A stretch of 64,000 bases of DNA. Source: Lojkania enalia (Eukaryota; Ascomycota; Dothideomycetes; Pleosporales). Within the stretch, counting starts at the first letter, position 1. Each line of letters begins with the position of its first letter. Below, piece by piece: positions 34,803 through 47,248 of this stretch. Location: assembly GCA_010094045.1 (NCBI GenBank), contig ML986775.1, forward strand, positions 29,137 to 93,136. The letters are read 5' to 3'. A program made the position numbers and the translations under genes. The notes below the pieces were generated by a model. It saw only the letters and a list, made by a program, of their open reading frames with translations, had not been told where the DNA came from and did not search any database.

Positions 34803-36525
34803 AGCAAGTATATGAACTTAAAATCGTGCGGCTAGTAGCGTACAAGATCAAGATTTCTGGCCGACGTTGAGTTGGAAAGGGAGTGAATTTTTAAGATTGA
34901 TGGGGTAACGCAGAGGCCAAGGCGGCGGCAATGCGTACCCCAGATAATATCCATCACGGTAAGGCTGTCGTTGGCTCGGGCAGTTCAATTGGCATGCATG
35001 CAAGTGTTTTCCTTCCCCAAGTGGGGTAGATTGGGGTCTGCAGAGGTGGGGCAAGTGAAGAATCTAGGATTAGCCTAGCGCCGTACACATGTAGTTTTTG
35101 AATGCATATGGCTTGATTGTATCGTGGCTATTTTGTGAGGGGGAGTGTATGATTGATGTTGGCAATGCGGTATGCCTAGTTCAGGTAAGTAGCATCGCAC
35201 AGGGTTTTTGTATATGCTTGACCACCATTAGTTGGCCCCCATATGCATCGCAAACCTGTAGTTGTGGTGTGTCACCACGGTACTCTTCACCCTTGTCAGA
35301 GTCTTTTTATCGCGGTAGGATAGATTGCCTATCGAATAATTATAGTCTTTCCAAAAGCCTTACAAGCGAAGTTGAGGCGTGCGATCCACGGAATATATTT
35401 TCACTGGACCTCCCCCTTGTGTTAAATAGTCTGGGGAAAGGAGTTATTATACCTCGTGCGGCTAGAATCCTATTACGTAGTCTAGTGCTTAGGAAGACCT
35501 CTAAGTTCCCTCCCGCTTAACCTGAACCTGTCAGTGCCTTGCTCATATAGTTTAATATCAAGGAGTTATCTTGAACAGGTCACAAATCTCTTTGCTCTTT
35601 ATCGGGGTCCTCATCGCTCCTAAATTGCGTATTTGTGTGACAGATTGTATAGAGCAGTCTTAATGAAAAGTTTGTGCATGTTGAATCTTCGGAAGGAAGG
35701 TTCATTACGGAAATCGAGAAGAGCTCCGCGGGACTTTTTCTTCGTTGATCCAACATGGTACATACTAGGATGTAGGGTGGAAGAGACCTGCTACTTTGGG
35801 CATAGTGGCAGATATCTGGCTGGTTGGACTACGCCAAAATATTTTCCGCCACTTTGTGGTACTAGAGGCTTTCCTCCAGCCGTATCATTTCCGGATCCTT
35901 CGTTGTCTAAAAATCAGCCCAGATTCCTTCTCGTATTCTTATTTATTCATAACGTTACCAAGCTCACAAACGTGGAGGACCAGGCGTGCTAAGCTTCCGC
36001 TCTTGGCAGATCGGCGGTTTTTGAAGCTCTATCACAAGTCACCTGCCTATTTAGGCTATAAGCTTAAGCTATAAACCTTGTTCCATCACGTCAACACAAG
36101 AGGCTCTGCAAGCTTTCCTGGTATTGAAACAATGAATCTGAGGACATTTTAATATTAGTTAGAGTGGTGTCAAAGCATCATTGCCGAGGAAAACGCTGGC
36201 AATCAACCTCTCACCGTAATTCTGGAAAAAAGGTAGCTTGACGAGTCTTGCGACATGGTAGGATTTCAACCGGGGAGAAGAACCGGGTGACAACATAAGC
36301 GGCGTACTACTATCGTTTATGCGCAGCCCTGCAATCTACGTATCGATTGATAAACGTTTCACCAATAAGATCCATTTGTCCACAACAGAAACACTAGGGA
36401 GCTGCTCAATTGAGCTCTAATCAATCATCCCGCAACCCGGTTTGTGTCCCACAGTAGCTAAGTCCATAAGGCGGGGGAAAGGTTCCACTGGAGCCGGATC
36501 TTCCAAGTACCGCCGAGACAGAAGG
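34803..36525. other. Intergenic region, no gene supported
   Basis: Plus-strand frames at 35098-35520 (140 codons) and 35633-35992 (119 codons) have no recognisable domains and irregular codon use. They may be decayed sequence. Nothing else was recognised. Confidence 0.35.
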
Positions 36526-36533
36526 TATAAAAG
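36526..36533 (+). promoter_or_regulatory. TATA box of serine carboxypeptidase gene
   Basis: TATAAAAG lies 73-80 bp upstream of the ATG at 36606, a usual distance for a fungal core promoter. Confidence 0.6.
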
Positions 36534-36605
36534 CCCAGAGCTGCGCCCAGGAAAAAAGCGTCAGCCACCCGCCTTCGCACTTCCTTGAGTCAGACAAGCT
36601 TCGCA

Positions 36606-38331
36606 ATGGCGTTCCTCTCATACCTCGCAGCTTTTCTCACGTTTACCTCGATCGGGGTGGCACGCAAGCCAACCCTGGAAGAGCGCGGCATACCTAAGGA
36701 TCCTACTGGTGTTATGACCATCACATCCCCACAAGGCGCTGAAATTCGATTCAAGCAGCCTGGAAAGCAAGGTGTCTGTGAGACAGCGGAGGGTGTTGAC
36801 GATTATGCTGGATACATCAGCCTGGACGAGAAGACCAACATGTTTTTCTGGTTCTTTGAGGCACGGGAAAATCCGACCGAGAAGCCGGTACACCTACCAC
36901 AGCTTCGGATCAATCTCCCGCTAATTCGTTCTAGTTGACATTGTGGTTGAATGGTGGCCCTGGAAGCGATTCGCTCATTGGCTTGTTCCAAGAACACGGC
37001 CCGTGCAACATCACGGAAGACCTGAAAACGCAATGGAATCCCTACTCGTGGAATGAGGTTTCGAACATGCTATACCTTTCTCAGCCAGTGGGTGTCGGTT
37101 TCTCTTACGAAACCACAAGAGAGGATGCAGATGGTCGATACTCCCTCGTGGATCCGGATAGAGCGAATACTACAGATGCCGCTGCTGTCGGTGCCTGGCA
37201 TATCCTGCAAGCATTCCTGGAGCTATCTCCACAGCTAGATCCAGATATTACAAACTTCACATTTAACCTGTGGACAGAGAGGTATGTTGTGTGAGCTTGG
37301 GTGTGAGGATTTGACTCTAACGGAACTACAGCTACGGCGGTCACTACGGGCCAGGATTTTACAATTACTTCTACCAACAAAATGAGGCTATCCGAAACGG
37401 CTCCGTACCCGGGGTAGAGCTTCAAATGGACACGCTTGGCATAATCAACGGCCTTATCGATGAGGACATCCAAGCGCCCTACTATCCGGAGTTCGCCGTC
37501 AATAACACGTACGGCATCAAATCTATCAATGACACAATTTATACCTTCATGAAGCAAGCCTACTACATGCCTGAAGGCTGCCACGACCAAATTGGTTACT
37601 GCAAACAATCCGACCGCTCCACCGAGAGCGGTCAATTGACATGCTCCCAAGCGACTAACCTATGCCGAAGCCTCGTCGAAGAGCCCTACTACGCATTTGG
37701 CGGGCGCGGCGTCTATGATATCCGCCACCCCTATGATGACCCAACGCCGCCTGACTATTTTGTGGATTTCCTCAATCTGGCAAGCACGCAGGAAGCCGTC
37801 GGCGTGAACATCAACTACACTTCGACAAACGCTCGAAATGTATCGCGAGGCTTCGCCAGCACGGGCGACTTCGTCTGGCCTAACTTCATTGAAGACCTAG
37901 AAGAAATTCTCGAGTACGGCGTCCGCGTTGCCCTCCTCTACGGCGATGCAGACTACATTTGCAACTGGTTCGGCGGCGAGGCTGCCTCTCTCGCCATAAA
38001 CTACACCGACACAGAAGCTTTCCGTGCCGCTGGGTATACGCCTTTCCTCGTGGGTGGCGTCGAGTACGGAGAGGTGCGCGAATATGGCAATTTCTCGTTC
38101 GTGAGGATCTATGAGGCTGGCCATGAAGTTCCGTATTACCAGCCCGAGGCAAGTCTAGAGCACTTTAGGAGAGTTCTGAATCATGTTGTTATTGCGGATG
38201 GAAGCAAAGTCGTGACGGATACGTATGGGACGAATGGCAGTGCAAAGGCCACGCATACAGAACCTTTTGTCCCACTGCCGCCTACGAGTACGCCGACTCA
38301 GACGTACGGGGCGAGGAGAGTAAGGTGGTAG
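36606..38331 (+). CDS. Secreted serine carboxypeptidase (S10 family)
   Basis: Three exons (36606-36887, 36935-37281, 37332-38331) encode 542 residues. The N-terminus [19 protein letters not shown] is a signal peptide. S10 blocks are [16 protein letters not shown] (this subfamily has SDS in place of CSS), [12 protein letters not shown], the nucleophile ESYGGHYGP split by intron 2 (Ser about 210), [12 protein letters not shown] (Asp about 416) and [13 protein letters not shown] (His about 472). The enzyme removes C-terminal residues from peptides at acid pH, extracellularly or in the vacuole. Introns are 47 and 50 nt. Many N-glycosylation sequons support secretion. Start at 36606 was chosen over an upstream in-frame TTG. 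No disruptions. Confidence 0.92.
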
Positions 38332-41329
38332 TAGGATAAGTGTCGACATGAAAATTGAGGACCCTAGCTGCAGGTTAATGGAATCGGGCAGATGTAGATT
38401 GCAGATCCATCTAATCGTAAATGACTAATGATACTCTACTCAACACTTCCTCGCTGTTATATCTGGACAATTTAATGCTATGAGAACTTCTACTTTCTGC
38501 GCTTGTGAGAACCGAGGTCTTACTAGGGCTTCGCTACGAGGAGATGTCTTTGTTTCAGGGGTTGGTTGCACACACAACTAGAGTCCAATTAATATTCCAG
38601 GTAAGCATACGTTGCAAATTGAGCCGCTGAAAGCATCAAAATATGTTACGTTCTATAAAACCCAGTATGTGGTCGCCGCCAAAGAGAACACATGGAAAAA
38701 AGAAGACAAAAACAATGCCTCTCCTCCCCACCGCATCTGCTCTCCCACGGCACGCAAGGTTATATTAATGTGCCTCGGTCATCGATGCCCAATAATCTCA
38801 GAATACCTCTCCGGTCAATTATAAATCTGCAATTTATCAGATAAACGCATCAACCCACTATGTAGCAGCGGGAGGGGTAGAACCTAATTTTAATACAATG
38901 TACCCCCGAACTAATGCCTAGACTTAGAGGATCAATCGCAACAGGGTCTCACTCAAGCCGCCGGCTCACTACTTTATCTTGCGGATCATGATAATAGTTA
39001 TCGACTTTAAGTCTGCCAGGTCACTGCTTAAGCTCGCTGACCTGCCGATCTACTGCTTATGCGGTAGGAGCGGCTCAAAGTGATCGGGACCAACAAAATT
39101 ATTATTGATTTTGCTAAATTCCCGCTGCTAGATCGATTCTGAGCATCCATTTGCGCACGCGTGCACTCTCCACGCTTTCCCGACCCCTTAGCCGCCATAG
39201 AACTCCTTTCACGAACGGTGGTATGCGAAATAGCGAAAATAAAGAACACCTTCGAAGTAGGAGACCGCTCCTATAGTCCTTATAAACGCACACACCTCGT
39301 GGTTCCCTTCTCTCCTAACCGCCTCCGATTCCCTCGCCCAGCAGCCGTTTTGAACACCCACTTATAAATTCTTGCGAGTAAAGTTCGGTCCCATATTAGG
39401 AACTTAGATGGTCCTACAGTCACATTATTATTTACCCGCGGATAGTAGAATCAATCATGCCATTTCTACAGGTTTATCTGAGTTGCCTAGATTATAGCAC
39501 TACAGTGGAAAAGATTAAGGACAAGGTGATCCCCAAACACGGCCCGCCCAAGGTCGAGATCTTCGCAGAGCATTGAGAAGTTATTGCAACCTTTAGTAAA
39601 GCAAGAATCGCAGCTGAGGCTCATAGGCACGTTACGAATACTCAGTGATTTGGCCGGGATCTGCGCATCGAACCAGTTGAGGGTCCCAAATTTGACCCAA
39701 CTTGACCACCGGCCAGCCCCGCAAATGCCAACCAACAAGCAGGGAAGCTAACCGCAGCAACCCGTGTGAATTGAATGTGTGCTCTGTGACCTTATGAGAA
39801 GTGCACTGACAGCCGCATTTAGGTCCCCCGACAAGCTCCAAGACCATGAACAGCTTTCAGCATTAGGGTCCAACTCCAGATTGTTTTCAGCTAAATCGTA
39901 GGTGGGATCGTGACATAACCTTTTTCGGGTCTTACTAATTACCCCCAAGCTGCGAATTAAGGAGCCTCCAGTCCCCAGCGGAAGGATGGTCCGAACTCCT
40001 AGGCTAGGTGGCCTACGCCAAGTGGGTTCTAGACGAAGCGTACGATGAATTATGAAAAAAAAGAAAAAATTTTTTTTTAAAAGATTTTACTAATATCTTC
40101 TAAGTAAATTGGGGACATTCCGGTTCTAAGCCCAAGCTTGCTTCGAACCTGCAGTCTAAGGGCCCTACTTTGAATGTATTCTCGACAAAGCATAAGTAGA
40201 ATCATAATATAGGCTTCTAGGGTCTTGCTGATATTTCCTAAGGAACCTGAGACCTCCCGACCCTCGGTGTTACAATGCGGCGAGCATTCAGCCAACAGCA
40301 CCTACACCGAGTGTGTTTCAAGGTATAAAGTATCGGAGCAGATGAGGAAAAACTGTGTTGGTCCATATCTATAGAAGATCAGGGCTATTTACACTGTCTG
40401 TCCTAGTATCACATGATATCAGGACCGGTCCTTAATAGGGATCGTGCCATACGTACAACATTACACAATCGCATTATCTTTTTCAGGTACCAAGCCCGTT
40501 CAGGGATGCGAATAGGAAACTGTACTACTTCATCACTCCTTTGAGGCGTCACTATTATGTGCATTTTTAGTTCTCATATAAAATCGCATGGCTCAATATA
40601 TAAATCAAAGAGGTCCGTTTGGAGAAATAAGTTACTGGTTTCTAGATGTTTGACCTCGAAATTACATATCGTGTTGCTAAACGGTCTTTGCGACTACTCG
40701 ATTCAGCCTATAGCTCTGTGTACCTTGAGATGTATCGAAATGGAATGGCAATGAGACCTCCAATAAAATACACGCACGATGACGTACTCGAAGGCACTAT
40801 ATTCTTCCACACCAGTTGCTTCAGCCACTGATTCATGGCCTGTAGTCTATGCATATAGGAAAAAGACTAGTAGAACATGCTATTCCACGGCGAAAGACAT
40901 TGTCTAGAGTATGGAAAGGCTTTGAGAATGATCTTGATGTTCAGATTCGGATGAGGATCGAATTGTTGCTGCGCGCGTGTTCCCTCCGCTCCCGTTGTTA
41001 CGCCAGTGTTCCGTATCCTGTTCCACAGAGTGAGGGTCTTCACACAATCAGTCGGCCTAATATTCCGATCGAAAGTATCCTTTTCGAGAAATTGATGGAC
41101 ATCTCTGACATTCATGACAAATCCATTTTATCAGAAGAATGTCCTTGTGACACCTTTTGCGAATATAGATTCAACGACTCTTCGATAGTACCTCGGCGTT
41201 TCAGCAGGTACTCCTCTATCTTTGGGTATTCTCCCTCCTTGTTGCGCCGCTCAACTTGAACTCGTTAATACTCCTGCTGCATGGCGTCCGGCACTTTACC
41301 CTTCTGGAGCTAGCTCTGGTCTAGTGAAA
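38332..41329. other. 3-kb gene-poor region
   Basis: No intact gene was recognised. Short frames occur on both strands, such as 40849-41259 (+), which leads toward the transposase relic but has no clear helix-turn-helix similarity. A mixed A/T homopolymer stretch occurs at about 40053-40078. Confidence 0.4.
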
Positions 41330-42171
41330 TCACCTCCTAGTGTTTATTTCCGTCTCTTCGGTGCAACCAGTGCTCCCCCCAATGGCCATCCTGTTCCACC
41401 ACGACGAATAACCCCTTCTATGCTCAATGCTCTTTTTGAGCGGTTGCTAGAGAAGCGCCGGACTATTTCGAGACGAAATGATTGTCTTATACGATGAGTT
41501 CAAGATTCTTATTGGTGCTACCACTATAAGCCATACTCTGGCAAACGCAGGCTGGACAAAGAAAGTTATCCGCTATGTGGCTCAGCAACAGAACAAAGAT
41601 CTACGGGACTTCTACTTGCCTAATCCCTCTGAGTTCGGGTCATACCCTCTCGTATTTGTGGATGAGTCCGGGTGCGACAAGCGGATCGGCTTCAGGCGAA
41701 CTAGCTGGTCCCCTCTCGGTGTCACGCCCGTTCAAGTAGCTAAGTTTCGTCGCGACGGTAGATATTAGATTTTGCCCGCCTATGCTCAAGAGGGTGTACT
41801 TAATTTACGAGTGTTCCAGGGAACAACTGACAGTGCCATGTACGAAGACTTCATTAAGCAGACCCTTCAGCTCTGCCAACCATTCCCCAAACATCACTTT
41901 GTCCTTGCGATGGACAACGCCTCCTTTCACCACACGGATCGAATCAAATAGATGTGTAATGACGCGGGCGTGAAGCTATCTTACCTTTCACCGTATTCGC
42001 CAGACTTTAATTCCATCGAGGAGTTCTTCGGCGAACTGAAGGGTTCATGAGGAGTTTGAGAGTGATCCACAACAAAAGTTTGGTACATTCCTTGAATGGT
42101 GCCTTGCCGTTGTAGGCGCAAAGGATGAGAGTGCGAGAGGTCACTTTAGTCATGCTGCTATATACTATTGA
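41330..42171 (+). pseudogene. Tc1/mariner-type DDE transposase relic
   Basis: Consecutive fragments read as a DDE-superfamily (Tc1/mariner, IS630-like) transposase: RRITPSMLNALFERLLEK, ATTISHTLANAGWTKKVIRY, VFVDESGCDKRIGFRRTSWS (first Asp), VLAMDNASFHHTDRIK (second Asp), YLSPYSPDFNSIEEFFGELK (Glu), and C-terminal FGTFLEWCLAVVGAKDES. All three catalytic acids remain, but there are frameshifts near 41470 and 42045 and stops at about 41766 and 41949, both where homologous sequence suggests Gln (CAG to TAG, RIP-like). Terminal inverted repeats were not found. The N-terminal DNA-binding part is not recognisable. Confidence 0.8.
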
Positions 42172-42229
42172 TCTTGTAGTGGTTGATCACATCGATTCTT
42201 CCGACGCCTGCTCAAGCGTGCGCCATGAA

Positions 42230-43000
42230 GTAAACATGTACCTAGCGAGCCGTTCAAATAACATCTTCACTATTTTGCCATCATAAGGCAATTTGTACCA
42301 CTTTGCCTAGCTTTCAATGTCCCTGATGAACCGTCGGGCAACTCCTCTCTTAATGCCATTCTTAATGAAGAAGGTAGGGTTTTAATCCTGATGTACCTGT
42401 TCAAGGTCCAATCCATCTTGCAGCGCGACGTCGCATGCTCTACGAATCTCTTCCTTCAACATGTCGTTATCAACCTTCGATTGCTGCCATTCGCTATACA
42501 CTCGCACGGTTCGTTCTTGCGAACTTGGAATTTCGAGACAAGTAGTGCTTAGAGGGCATGTTATAGGTGTTGATGTCGCATCTATGGCGTTCGCTGAGGG
42601 TGATTAGTGAGGTGGAGATAAGATATTGGTAACGGTAATGGGGGGTAGTTCGGTGTGGATGTTGTGCTCCTGCTTTCAGCCTGCTGCTCCTACCATTGAC
42701 GCTCTTCTAGCATCAACGGCTTACGGATCTCCTGAGATATGTCGTCATGGTCTCTTAGAAGGTTGCCTTGCTCTACGAATTCGACCAGTGCCTTGAGATG
42801 ATGCGTTCTGAGTTCATAGTGCGTTTTGCCGAAGGAGTCGCGCCAGCAATGAGGTCCCAGGTCGCATATGGGCCTGGACATCGCATCAAGGCATACACTT
42901 TGCACCAAATAGAAAAGCTTCTAGTAGCTTCCTATTTAGCATCGAGTTGTGTAGCCCGGTCATTAAGCATCCTCTGTGTGGCTGAAGCGCCACGCTTATT
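42230..43000 (-). pseudogene. Relic of a conserved fungal hypothetical family
   Basis: Minus-strand coding fragments include a Cys/His-bearing segment (PICDLGPHCWRDSFGKTHYE then LRTHHLKALVEFVEQGN) and, after a broken stretch, YSEWQQSKVDNDMLKEEIRR, DGLDLEQVHQD and FFIKNGIKRGVARRFIRDI. I recognise this combination as a widespread uncharacterised family in Pezizomycotina genomes, but it has no function I can name. Stops at TAA and TAG within the second half and the break between the halves show it is dead. It lies immediately 3' to the transposase relic. Confidence 0.6.
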
Positions 43001-44447
43001 TCCTCGTTGCGCGGGGCTAGCACCTGGGCTAGCAGCGAGGTGCGAGCACGTAATTGAAGCATAGATCCACTCGGAGCTTCCTACCAGATCGGAGCCGCTC
43101 ACCCTATTCCTCGAATTGTTTCGCTGTAATGGGCCAATCGATGTCTAGCTCGTCAAAGCGCTTGGTCGGCACATCCTCCCCGTAGCTATTATGCTCGTCC
43201 CACTTATCGAGCTGAAGGAATTGGAGCCTGTCTGTGTCGTGTTGTGCCTGGAGATAGGCAGCGTCCCTCGTTCGGTCCGACAGACCGCGGTGGGTGACTC
43301 GTGGTGTCTATGAGGTGTTAAGCAGCGATGTGCCTACGAACTGCGTTCCATTAAGGCCGCCTAGCTCTGGGGAGGGCTGAAGGTAAACTCTTGGTGGAAA
43401 GAGAAAGGACTCGTCATCACGTCCGTATATCTTACAGCATGAGGATGAGGACGCCAAGTCAAGTGTGTACTCACGAATGACTTCAATGTGGAGAACGAGA
43501 GGGCCCTGAGGCTGCAGCGGGGATATAGAGGCTTACGAATAGTTGGCGAAGGGGAAAATATGGGGGGAAGCGGAATTTGGGGAGGGCCAAAACCGCCCCG
43601 ACTTTAGGGGCTGCTGCTAGCAACCGCCCATAGCTTGCACCTTAAAAAAAGCCTCCAATCAGTAGCTCGCTTTACTCGCCAACCGTAATTACAGCAGCGA
43701 AGACCAACAATTCAGAGGTCGAAATCATCAATTTCGGAGGCTTCGCAAATGTGAGGAGACTTGGCGCGGGCTGCACTTAAAGGAGAATAGATAGCATTTG
43801 CCGTCACATGGAAGCAGGGTAGAGTTTGCTAATCGCTTCGCACCGTTAGCAGCGCAACTCTAACTCGAAGTACGTGATCTAAGCATTCAGCCTGGACTCA
43901 CGTTAATGAATACCGTCCAGCAAAATCATAGTAGCGCCGCTTGATGCAATGACGCGGCAAAGAAATCATTCATACGAAGAGCTGTGTATTAATGCTGATG
44001 AAACTCAGCTCTCTGAAGGCGTTTGGTCGTAAAATGGTCACATGATATGCGCACGTGGTATACCTTAGCATTCTTCTTTCTGCCATGACTTTGTACGATC
44101 ATTACGATCAAAATTGCATTCGATGTAAGCGGCTCCTAATATCTGTAGTGGAGCATCCGCAGTAGACGTGTATTATCAGCAAATGGCTGCATTGCACTTT
44201 TGCCAAGGCTAGTAGACACGCAGCAATGTTCTGCGCGTAGCGGTTCAGCTTTCAGCCTTGTATGCCCATAACTTGTCGACATGACGATCAAATGCAGGCC
44301 AGGTCTTCTAAGCGTCTCATGCCACCACTCAAGTCCATCACCAGGTCGATAGATGTAGCATGAGCGGAACCTCCACACCGATGCATCCTGCCGCAGTCAA
44401 ACCGCAGTTACCCATTATCCTTTCAAGCCTCACGAAGATACCTGACA
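43001..44447. other. Intergenic region upstream of NLR gene
   Basis: No gene recognised. The last few hundred bases should contain the NLR promoter; no clear TATA box is visible near the start at 44448. Confidence 0.4.
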
Positions 44448-47248
44448 ATGCGTCTATTGGAGCGTCAGAGTGATGGCGGCTTCCGCCTGACTGACGATAT
44501 TCTCGATAAAGATATCTCTCGATACCCATATGCCATCCTCTCGCATAGGTGGGGACAAGCGAGTGAGGAGGTTACATTCGAAGACATGATACATGGATCA
44601 GGCCGAGAGAAAGCTGGTTACGAGAAGATCAGATTCTGTGGAGAACAGGCCGCTATGGATGGCCTGAAATACTTCTGGGTTGACAGTTGTTGCATTAGGA
44701 AATCGAGCGATGCCGAGCTTTCTGAAGCGATCAACTCTATGTACCGCTGGTACAGCCGTGCGGCAAGATGCTATGCATATATGTCAGATGTCTGTACGAC
44801 TAAGCGGAGTAGAGGAGATATGGATGCGCAGAGTACGTGGGAATCTGCTTTCCGGGCTAGTGAATGGTTTTTGCGCGGTTGGACTCTCCAAGAGCTGCTT
44901 GCTCCTGGCTTGGTCGAATTTTTCTCGAGGGAGCGCAAACGGCTCGGTGACAAGATATCTCTAAGCCAAACGATCCATGAGATCACGGGCATCGCTATTC
45001 CAGCACTCCATGGCATATGTTTGTCTCAGTTCAGCGTTGAGGAGCGGTTCAAGTGGGCTCAAAATCGCCGTACAACTCGTGAGGAAGACTGGGCTTACTC
45101 TCTACTGGGCATTTTTGGTACCTCGATGCCGCTTATATACGGTGAAGGGAGAGACAGATCAATTGGTCGGCTTAGAAAAGAGATTAACGAGGCATCAGTC
45201 AGTCACAGTAAGGATAAACGTATGCGCCCAGCCAACCTTGTGTTATTCGCTTTATTTATATCGCTAATGTCTTGCCCAGTTGGCTCCCTGAAAATATCGC
45301 AGAAACCACTCTTCATCGTCCCCTTCCGACGCGACCCCGACTTCGTCGACCGCGGCGACCTTCTTTCACAGATTAACAAACGATGTTCACAACCGGCTGG
45401 CCGCGCAGCACTTGTTGGACTGGGAGGAGTGGGAAAATCTCAGCTCGCAATCGAATATGCCTACCGCACCCGAGACCGATTACCGCTAATATGGGTGTTC
45501 TGGGTGTACGCAGGGACACGAGCGCGGTTCGAAGAGGGCTACCGTAGAATAGCTGAAGTGACGAGAATGGATGGCTGGAACAATAAGAAAGTGGATATTC
45601 TACGGCTCGTCCATATCTGGCTTTCTGATGAGTCGAACGGGTTGTGGATAATGATTGTCGATAACGCTGATGATTCAGGAGTCTTCTCCTCACCACTCGA
45701 CTCCGGCCGACTAGATCAAGCAACTGTGGTACTCTCAGACTTCCTCCCGCAGTCGCCGAATGGGTCGATTCTTTTTACCTCACGAAGCCGAGAAGCAGCC
45801 TTTCGACTGACTGGAAGCTATAGGGACATCGTGAAAGTCGATCGAATGGATCGAGAGCATGCTCTGGCTTTAGTCAGAAAGAAGATTCTGGGGGGCTATG
45901 AGCAGGATGATGCAGTGGCATTGATTGAAGCGCTAGACTATATGCCTCTTGCCATCACACAGGCAGCCGCTTATATTAATCAGAGAGCACCGAGAGCGAC
46001 TGTGGCTAAATATGTGCACAAACTCGGCCAAGGCGGTCGAGATCGAGCAAAGCTACTGGATTTAGACATCGGCGACATGCGTAGGGATGGCAAAGCGTCG
46101 AATTCGATCATGGTCACCTGGCAGATTTCATTCGAGTACATCCGCAGAGCGAGACCTTCGGCAATACGTCTGCTATCGCTGATGAGTCTGTTCGATCGAC
46201 AGGGAATTCCTGAGTCTCTGCTAAGTGGCCGCTATGGAGAAGTAGACGATGACCAGTCAGATTTTGAGGATGATTTAAACATGCTGTTAAATTTCTCTTT
46301 GGCTTCAACTGATTTAAGCGGAAGCCAGGTTGAGATGCATCGACTGGTGCAGTTATCGACGAAGAGATGGCTGGAGTTAAACAAAGAGCTAGAAGCATGG
46401 AAAGAGAAGTATCTAACGCTCATGGATGAAAGCTACCCGGTGGGGCGGTACGAGAACTGGACGGTGTGTCAAGCATTGTTTCCGCATGCTCAAGCTGTAG
46501 TAGACGCCAGACCAATTAATGATAGGCTAGAGGCTTGGGCATCGACACTTTTTAAGGCTGCATGGTATGCAAGTGAAATGGGAAATTACCAGGCTGCTTG
46601 GGAAATGGGTATTAGCGCCTTAGAGGCAAGGAAGGTTACTTTGGGAGAAGAGCATCCAGATACACTGAACAGTCTCAATAGTATTGGGCTAGTGTTGGTT
46701 TGGCAAGGCAAGTTCAAAGAGGCCGAGGCAATGCATCAGCGAGCACTGCAAGCAAACAAAAGGGTGCTTGGCGACGACCATCCTTCCACGCTGACCAGCA
46801 TAGCCAACCTCGCGTCAACGTACAGGAATCAGGGGCGATGGAAGGAGGCGGAAGAGCTATTTGTGCAAGTGATAGAGATCAGCAAGAGGGTGCTTGGCGC
46901 CGACCATCCAGACACCCTAACTAGCATGGCCAACCTAGCGTCGACGTACAGGAATCAAGGGCGATGGAAGGAGGCTGAAGAGCTGGAGGTGCAAGTAATG
47001 GAGATGAGTAAGAGGGTGCTTGGCGACGACCACCCACACACGCTGATTAGCATGGCCAACCTGGCGTCGACGTACAGGAATCAAGGGCGATGGAAGGAGG
47101 CTGAAGAACTAGAGGTGCAAGTAATGGAGGCGAGTAAGAGGGTGCTTAGCGACGACCATCCACACACGCTGACCAGCATGGCCAACCTAGCGTCGACGTA
47201 CAGGAATCAAGGGCGATGGAAGGAGGCGGAAGAGCTAGAGGTGCAAGT
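44448..47248 (+). CDS. HET/NB-ARC/TPR NLR-like protein (3' part lost in gap)
   Basis: The gene begins MRLLERQSDGGFRL and is open to the gap at 47249, so the C-terminus is unknown. A HET domain spans residues ~28-170 (YAILSHRWGQ, YFWVDSCCIRKS, WFLRGWTLQELLAPG), characteristic of fungal incompatibility proteins. A likely 60-nt in-phase intron at 45220-45279 follows; translated it gives a spurious hydrophobic stretch (LVLFALFISLMSC). NB-ARC follows with P-loop VGLGGVGKSQLAIEYAYR, Walker B LWIMIVDNADD, GSILFTSRSR and MPLAITQAAAYI. TPR repeats of the kinesin-light-chain type begin near 46632; from 46758 they are 42-residue copies (KRVLGDDHP...NLASTYRNQGRWKEAEEL). Family role: STAND switch oligomerising on ligand and triggering HET-dependent cell death or allorecognition. 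Frame reports beyond the gap are not reliable. Confidence 0.9.
45220..45279 (+). other. Probable in-phase intron of the NLR gene
   Basis: GTATGC donor, CGCTAATG branch-like sequence and CCCAG acceptor bound a 60-nt segment whose length is a multiple of three and has no stop. Read as coding it gives a membrane-like peptide not expected between HET and NB-ARC. Splicing gives DKLGSLKISQKPLFIVPFRR, which fits the family linker better. Confidence 0.65.
46758..47248 (+). repeat. Near-identical 126-bp TPR-coding tandem repeats
   Basis: Units start at 46758, 46884, 47010 and 47136, the last cut by the gap. Adjacent copies share long identical runs, such as CAAGGGCGATGGAAGGAGGC, and vary at few codons (for example GDDHPS, GADHPD, GDDHPH, SDDHPH and FVQVIEI, EVQVMEM, EVQVMEA). 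Preserved length and low divergence point to concerted evolution. Confidence 0.95.

Noticed and set aside
40080..40220. tRNA-like element around GGTTCGAAGC (minus strand)
   Set aside because: The T-arm stem does not pair and no acceptor or anticodon stem could be drawn.
43001..44447. Ribosomal RNA or other structured RNA gene upstream of the NLR
   Set aside because: No conserved rRNA, snRNA or tRNA motif was seen in the stretch.
46758..47248. CRISPR-like or minisatellite array
   Set aside because: The 126-bp repeats have no spacers and encode in-frame 42-residue TPR units in a eukaryotic NLR gene.
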